Under the pieces are notes generated by a model. It made no database searches, was not told the origin of the DNA, and saw only the letters and a program-made list of their open reading frames with translations. From the NCBI GenBank assembly GCA_937898415.1, contig CALDLA010000154.1, forward strand, positions 1 through 8,225: a DNA stretch of 8,225 bases, read 5' to 3'. This DNA comes from an uncultured Prevotellaceae bacterium. GTDB taxonomy: Bacteria; Bacteroidota; Bacteroidia; Bacteroidales; Bacteroidaceae. The position numbers and the translations under genes were made by a program. Shown piece after piece: positions 6,032 to 8,225 of the stretch (its first letter is position 1; each line of letters starts with the position of its first letter).

Positions 6032-6694
6032 ATGCAACTCTACGACCACCTGATACAGTTCCCCTTGTTCCAGGGCATGAGCCGCGACAACTTGGCACAA
6101 GTGGTCGGCCATACCAAGTTCGGGTTCCTGAAATGTGCCGCCGGACAGACCGTCGTCAGTGAGGACGATCCCTGCGTCAGCCTCAATTTCCTCTTGTCAG
6201 GTTCGCTGCGTGTGGAGACCCGCTCTGACGACCGCTCCTATTGGGTCGTCGAACAGCTTGCGGCTCCTTACCTGCTGCAGCCGGAGGCCATTTACGGCTA
6301 CAACCAGCGTTATACCCACACCTTCATAGCCCTTGAGGAGTGCAGTTTCATTACCATTGATAAAAATGAAGTCAGGCGGCTTAGCGAGGAATTCCTCGTA
6401 TTCCGCCTGAACTTGTTGAATCTCTATGCCACCGAGGCGCAGAAATTGTTGCGCCGTCCGTGGCGCCGCCGTCCTGACACACTGGCCGGGCGTATCATCT
6501 GCTTTCTCAGCAGTCGCTGTGTCTATCCTGCCGGTCCCAAGACATTTTGCATCCTGATGACCCAGTTGGCCGAGGAACTCGGCGACAGCCGCCTTGACGT
6601 CAGTCGCGCCTTGAACCAGTTGCAGGGTGACGGTCTGTTACGGCTCCATCGGGGGCGCATTGAAGTGCCCCAGATGGAGCGTCTGCTCATGTAG
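6032..6694 (+). CDS. Crp/Fnr family transcriptional regulator, degenerate ligand pocket
   Basis: A 220-residue DNA-binding protein. An N-terminal cyclic-nucleotide-binding-like beta-roll (about 10-115) is followed by a dimerisation helix (about 118-142) and a C-terminal winged helix (about 150-215). The helix-turn-helix is at MTQLAEELGDSRLDVSRALN (176-195). The phosphate-binding cassette of true cAMP receptors (GE, AL and RxA) is not recognisable near 72-98, and there is no FNR-type cysteine cluster; only C35 and C48 occur in the N-terminal part. The protein therefore probably does not sense cAMP or oxygen through those routes, and its signal is unknown. A run of Arg near 141-147 precedes the DNA-binding domain. 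The gene begins 11 nt after apbE, so it may regulate this operon. Its stop is 12 nt from the convergent mscL stop. Confidence 0.9.
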   Translation: MQLYDHLIQFPLFQGMSRDNLAQVVGHTKFGFLKCAAGQTVVSEDDPCVSLNFLLSGSLRVETRSDDRSYWVVEQLAAPYLLQPEAIYGYNQRYTHTFIALEECSFITIDKNEVRRLSEEFLVFRLNLLNLYATEAQKLLRRPWRRRPDTLAGRIICFLSSRCVYPAGPKTFCILMTQLAEELGDSRLDVSRALNQLQGDGLLRLHRGRIEVPQMERLLM

Positions 6695-6706
6695 CCCTGC
6701 CGCAGT

Positions 6707-7102
6707 TTACTTCTTCTTCAGCAGGTCACGGATTTCGGCCAGCAGCTCTTCCTGGGTAGGACCAGCGGGAGCAGCAGGCTCGGCGGGCTCTTCCTTCTTG
6801 CGGTTCAGCTTGTTGATGGCCTTCAGCATCAGGAAGATACAGAAAGCTACAATCAGGAAGTCGACCGTGTTCTGGATGAAGTTGCCGTACTTCATGACGG
6901 CAGCATCCTCGCCTTCACCGAATTTGAGTGCCAGGCTGGTGAAATCTACATTGCCGGTCAACATACCTAATACAGGCATCAGCACATCGTCAACCAGTGA
7001 GCTGACAATCTTACCAAACGCACCGCCGATGATGACACCGACTGCCATGTCCAACACGTTGCCCTTCATGGCAAACTCTTTGAATTCACTAATAAATCCC
7101 AT
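6707..7102 (-). CDS. mscL: Large-conductance mechanosensitive channel
   Basis: Homopentameric inner-membrane channel that opens under membrane tension and releases solutes after hypo-osmotic shock. The protein has 131 residues, near the 136 of the Escherichia coli protein. The amphipathic N-terminal helix (2-12) is followed by the conserved pore helix TM1 (about 15-45, with GNVLDMAVGVIIGGAFGKIV), a periplasmic loop (46-72), TM2 (74-97), a charged linker RKKEEPAEPAAPAGP, and the C-terminal bundle helix TQEELLAEIRDLLKKK. All parts are intact. The likely promoter is the TATATTTG box at 7246-7253, which leaves a leader of about 135 nt that contains a heptamer array. The gene converges on the Crp/Fnr gene with no separate terminator visible in the 12-nt gap. 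Confidence 0.97.
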   Translation of the reverse strand: MGFISEFKEFAMKGNVLDMAVGVIIGGAFGKIVSSLVDDVLMPVLGMLTGNVDFTSLALKFGEGEDAAVMKYGNFIQNTVDFLIVAFCIFLMLKAINKLNRKKEEPAEPAAPAGPTQEELLAEIRDLLKKK

Positions 7103-7187
7103 AATCTTTACTTGTTTAATGTTTAACGTATAGAATGATTAAATTTGTAATCTGCGTTTTGCAATCTCAGCTTTACGCCTTGATATA

Positions 7188-7222
7188 ACTCAGTTTTCAG
7201 TTTCCTGTCCTCACTTTTCACT
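7188..7222 (-). repeat. Degenerate heptameric array in the mscL leader
   Basis: Read on the - strand, five 7-nt units follow each other: AGTGAAA (7222-7216), AGTGAGG (7215-7209), ACAGGAA, ACTGAAA and ACTGAGT (7194-7188). The first two are identical to the first two units of the array after nrdG. The array falls in the predicted 5' untranslated region of mscL. Confidence 0.7.
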
Positions 7223-7245
7223 TTAATTAAGATAGAAAAACAGTG

Positions 7246-7253
7246 CAAATATA
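7246..7253 (-). promoter_or_regulatory. Bacteroidetes -7 promoter box for mscL
   Basis: TATATTTG on the - strand matches TAnnTTTG. It is separated by only 12 bp from the gapA -7 box on the other strand, so each polymerase footprint would cover the other start site. No good -33 TTG is visible. No other match was found closer to mscL. Confidence 0.6.
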
Positions 7254-7265
7254 AGAATTTTTTCG

Positions 7266-7273
7266 TAACTTTG
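7266..7273 (+). promoter_or_regulatory. Bacteroidetes -7 promoter box for gapA
   Basis: TAACTTTG matches TAnnTTTG. Transcription would start near 7280, giving a leader of about 114 nt before the gapA ATG. A GTG trinucleotide at 7243-7245 is the nearest thing to a -33 TTG at correct spacing. Confidence 0.65.
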
Positions 7274-7393
7274 CGCTCGAAACAGAAAAAAAGTGCTCAG
7301 AAGGGGGATTTTTCTTGCTTTTTAGAGCCTGAAAGTAAAAAGTAAATCGCAAAACAGCTTATATTTTAACCCTTTTAATAACAAACAAGTAAA

Positions 7394-8225
7394 ATGACAA
7401 AAGTTGCAATTAACGGTTTTGGCCGTATCGGTCGCCTCGCTTTCCGTCAGATGTTCGAGGCTGAAGGTTATGAAGTAGTAGCAATCAACGACTTGACCAG
7501 CCCGAAGATGCTGGCTCACCTGCTGAAGTATGACACCGCTCAGGGTGGTTTCTGCGGCAAGTTCGGTGAGGGCAAGCACACTGTGGACTGCACTGACAAC
7601 TCTATCATCGTCGATGGTAAGGAGATTACTATCTATGCTATTCCTAACGCTGCTGAGCTGCCTTGGGGTCAGCTGGGTGTTGATGTCGTTCTGGAGTGCA
7701 CTGGTTTCTACACCTCAAAGGAGAAGGCTTCTGCCCACATCCAGGCTGGTGCCAAGAAGGTTGTTATCTCTGCTCCTGCCGGCAACGACCTGCCCACCAT
7801 CGTTTACAATGTAAACCACAAGACCCTGACTCCTGCTGATACCGTTATCTCAGCTGCTTCTTGCACCACCAACTGCCTGGCTCCTATGACCAAGGCTCTG
7901 AACGACTTCGCTCCCATCCAGAGCGGTATCATGACCACCGTTCACGCTTACACTGGCGACCAGATGATTCTCGACGGTCCTCAGCGCAAGGGTGATGTTC
8001 AGCGCGCTCGTGCCGGTGCTCAGAACATCGTTCCTAACTCAACTGGTGCTGCCAAGGCTATCGGTCTCGTTATCCCCGAGCTGAATGGTAAGCTCATCGG
8101 TGCTGCCCAGCGCGTTCCGACTCCCACTGGTTCTACCACTATCCTGCACGCTGTTGTGAAGGGTGAGGTGACTGTTGAGGGTATCAACGCTGCCATGAAG
8201 GCTGCTACCAACGAGAGCTTCGGTT
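7394..8225 (+). CDS. gapA: Glyceraldehyde-3-phosphate dehydrogenase (3'-truncated)
   Basis: Glycolytic enzyme that oxidises glyceraldehyde 3-phosphate to 1,3-bisphosphoglycerate with NAD and phosphate. The window holds 277 codons of a family that is usually 330-340 residues long, so roughly the last 55-60 residues are missing. The N-terminal Rossmann motif INGFGRIGR (6-14) is followed by AINDL near 30-34, where the aspartate fits NAD preference. The catalytic motif SCTTNC has the nucleophile C157, and H184 in TTVHAYT is its partner. GAQNIVPNSTGAAKA is the phosphate-binding and subunit-contact region. Codon use leans to GCT, GGT and GTT, unlike the GC-rich third positions of the upstream genes, as expected for a very highly expressed gene. 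The A-rich leader AAACAAGTAAA runs directly into the ATG. Confidence 0.97.
   Translation, partial: MTKVAINGFGRIGRLAFRQMFEAEGYEVVAINDLTSPKMLAHLLKYDTAQGGFCGKFGEGKHTVDCTDNSIIVDGKEITIYAIPNAAELPWGQLGVDVVLECTGFYTSKEKASAHIQAGAKKVVISAPAGNDLPTIVYNVNHKTLTPADTVISAASCTTNCLAPMTKALNDFAPIQSGIMTTVHAYTGDQMILDGPQRKGDVQRARAGAQNIVPNSTGAAKAIGLVIPELNGKLIGAAQRVPTPTGSTTILHAVVKGEVTVEGINAAMKAATNESFG

Larger units (their letters stand above)
7103..7393. other. Divergent mscL/gapA intergenic region
   Basis: This 291-bp gap has no gene. It holds the two divergent promoter boxes, the heptamer array at 7188-7222, a two-unit AAAGTAA repeat at 7332-7345 and an A-rich element AAACAAGTAAA just before each start codon: 7107-7117 on the - strand and 7383-7393 on the + strand. 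The rest of the gapA leader (7280-7393) is A/T-rich with one G-run at 7303-7307. I see no stable hairpin or known riboswitch in it. Confidence 0.6.

Noticed and set aside
5505..6098. A 197-codon - strand open frame opposite apbE
   Set aside because: Rich in Arg, Gly and His with no family resemblance, and apbE on the other strand carries all its motifs.
6627..7133. A 168-codon + strand frame across the end of the regulator gene and mscL
   Set aside because: It is antisense to an intact, unmistakable MscL, and its Ser/Pro-rich translation looks like a shadow.
7290..7330. A possible attenuator or riboswitch in the gapA leader around the G-run and T-runs
   Set aside because: Only 4-bp stems can be drawn (GCTC/GAGC and AGAA/TTCT) and no known aptamer core is visible.

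Overview
The window comes from the chromosome of a member of the Bacteroidales, most likely a Prevotella or close relative. The evidence is the phylum-specific promoter -7 box (TAnnTTTG) upstream of several transcription units, start codons with A-rich leaders and mostly no Shine-Dalgarno motif, a small Bacteroidetes-type SRP RNA, and a set of protein families (DUF4199, DUF6452, DUF6048) found mainly in this phylum. The family names come from recognising the sequences, not from a database search.

Layout, left to right. (1) 1-1885, + strand: the 3' two thirds of nrdD (anaerobic ribonucleotide reductase, glycyl radical enzyme) and the complete nrdG (its radical-SAM activase), overlapping by 7 nt and ending at a hairpin terminator that works in both directions. 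(2) 1948-2150, - strand: a compact stable-RNA unit in which a TACCTTTG promoter drives the SRP RNA and, 4 nt later, tRNA-Thr(UGU). (3) 2246-6694, + strand: six tightly packed genes that look like one operon. They encode a DUF4199 membrane protein, a polyprenyl-phosphate type family 2 glycosyltransferase, a DUF6452 lipoprotein, a DUF6048 predicted outer-membrane beta-barrel protein, ApbE (FAD:protein FMN transferase) and a degenerate Crp/Fnr regulator. (4) 6707-7102, - strand: mscL, convergent with the regulator gene. (5) From 7394, + strand: gapA (GAPDH), cut off by the window end and divergent from mscL across an intergenic region with two back-to-back promoters.

The genes are mostly housekeeping. 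The less ordinary material lies between them. A 33-bp inverted repeat pair (one mismatch) flanks the gap between the DUF4199 and glycosyltransferase genes, and it supplies the last codons of the DUF4199 protein. Arrays with a 7-nt period recur in several intergenic regions. The mscL and gapA promoters are so close that they probably compete for RNA polymerase. I found no transposase, CRISPR array, toxin-antitoxin pair or defence system, and no clear new biological system. The uncharacterised envelope operon and the mobile-looking repeat pair are the best leads.
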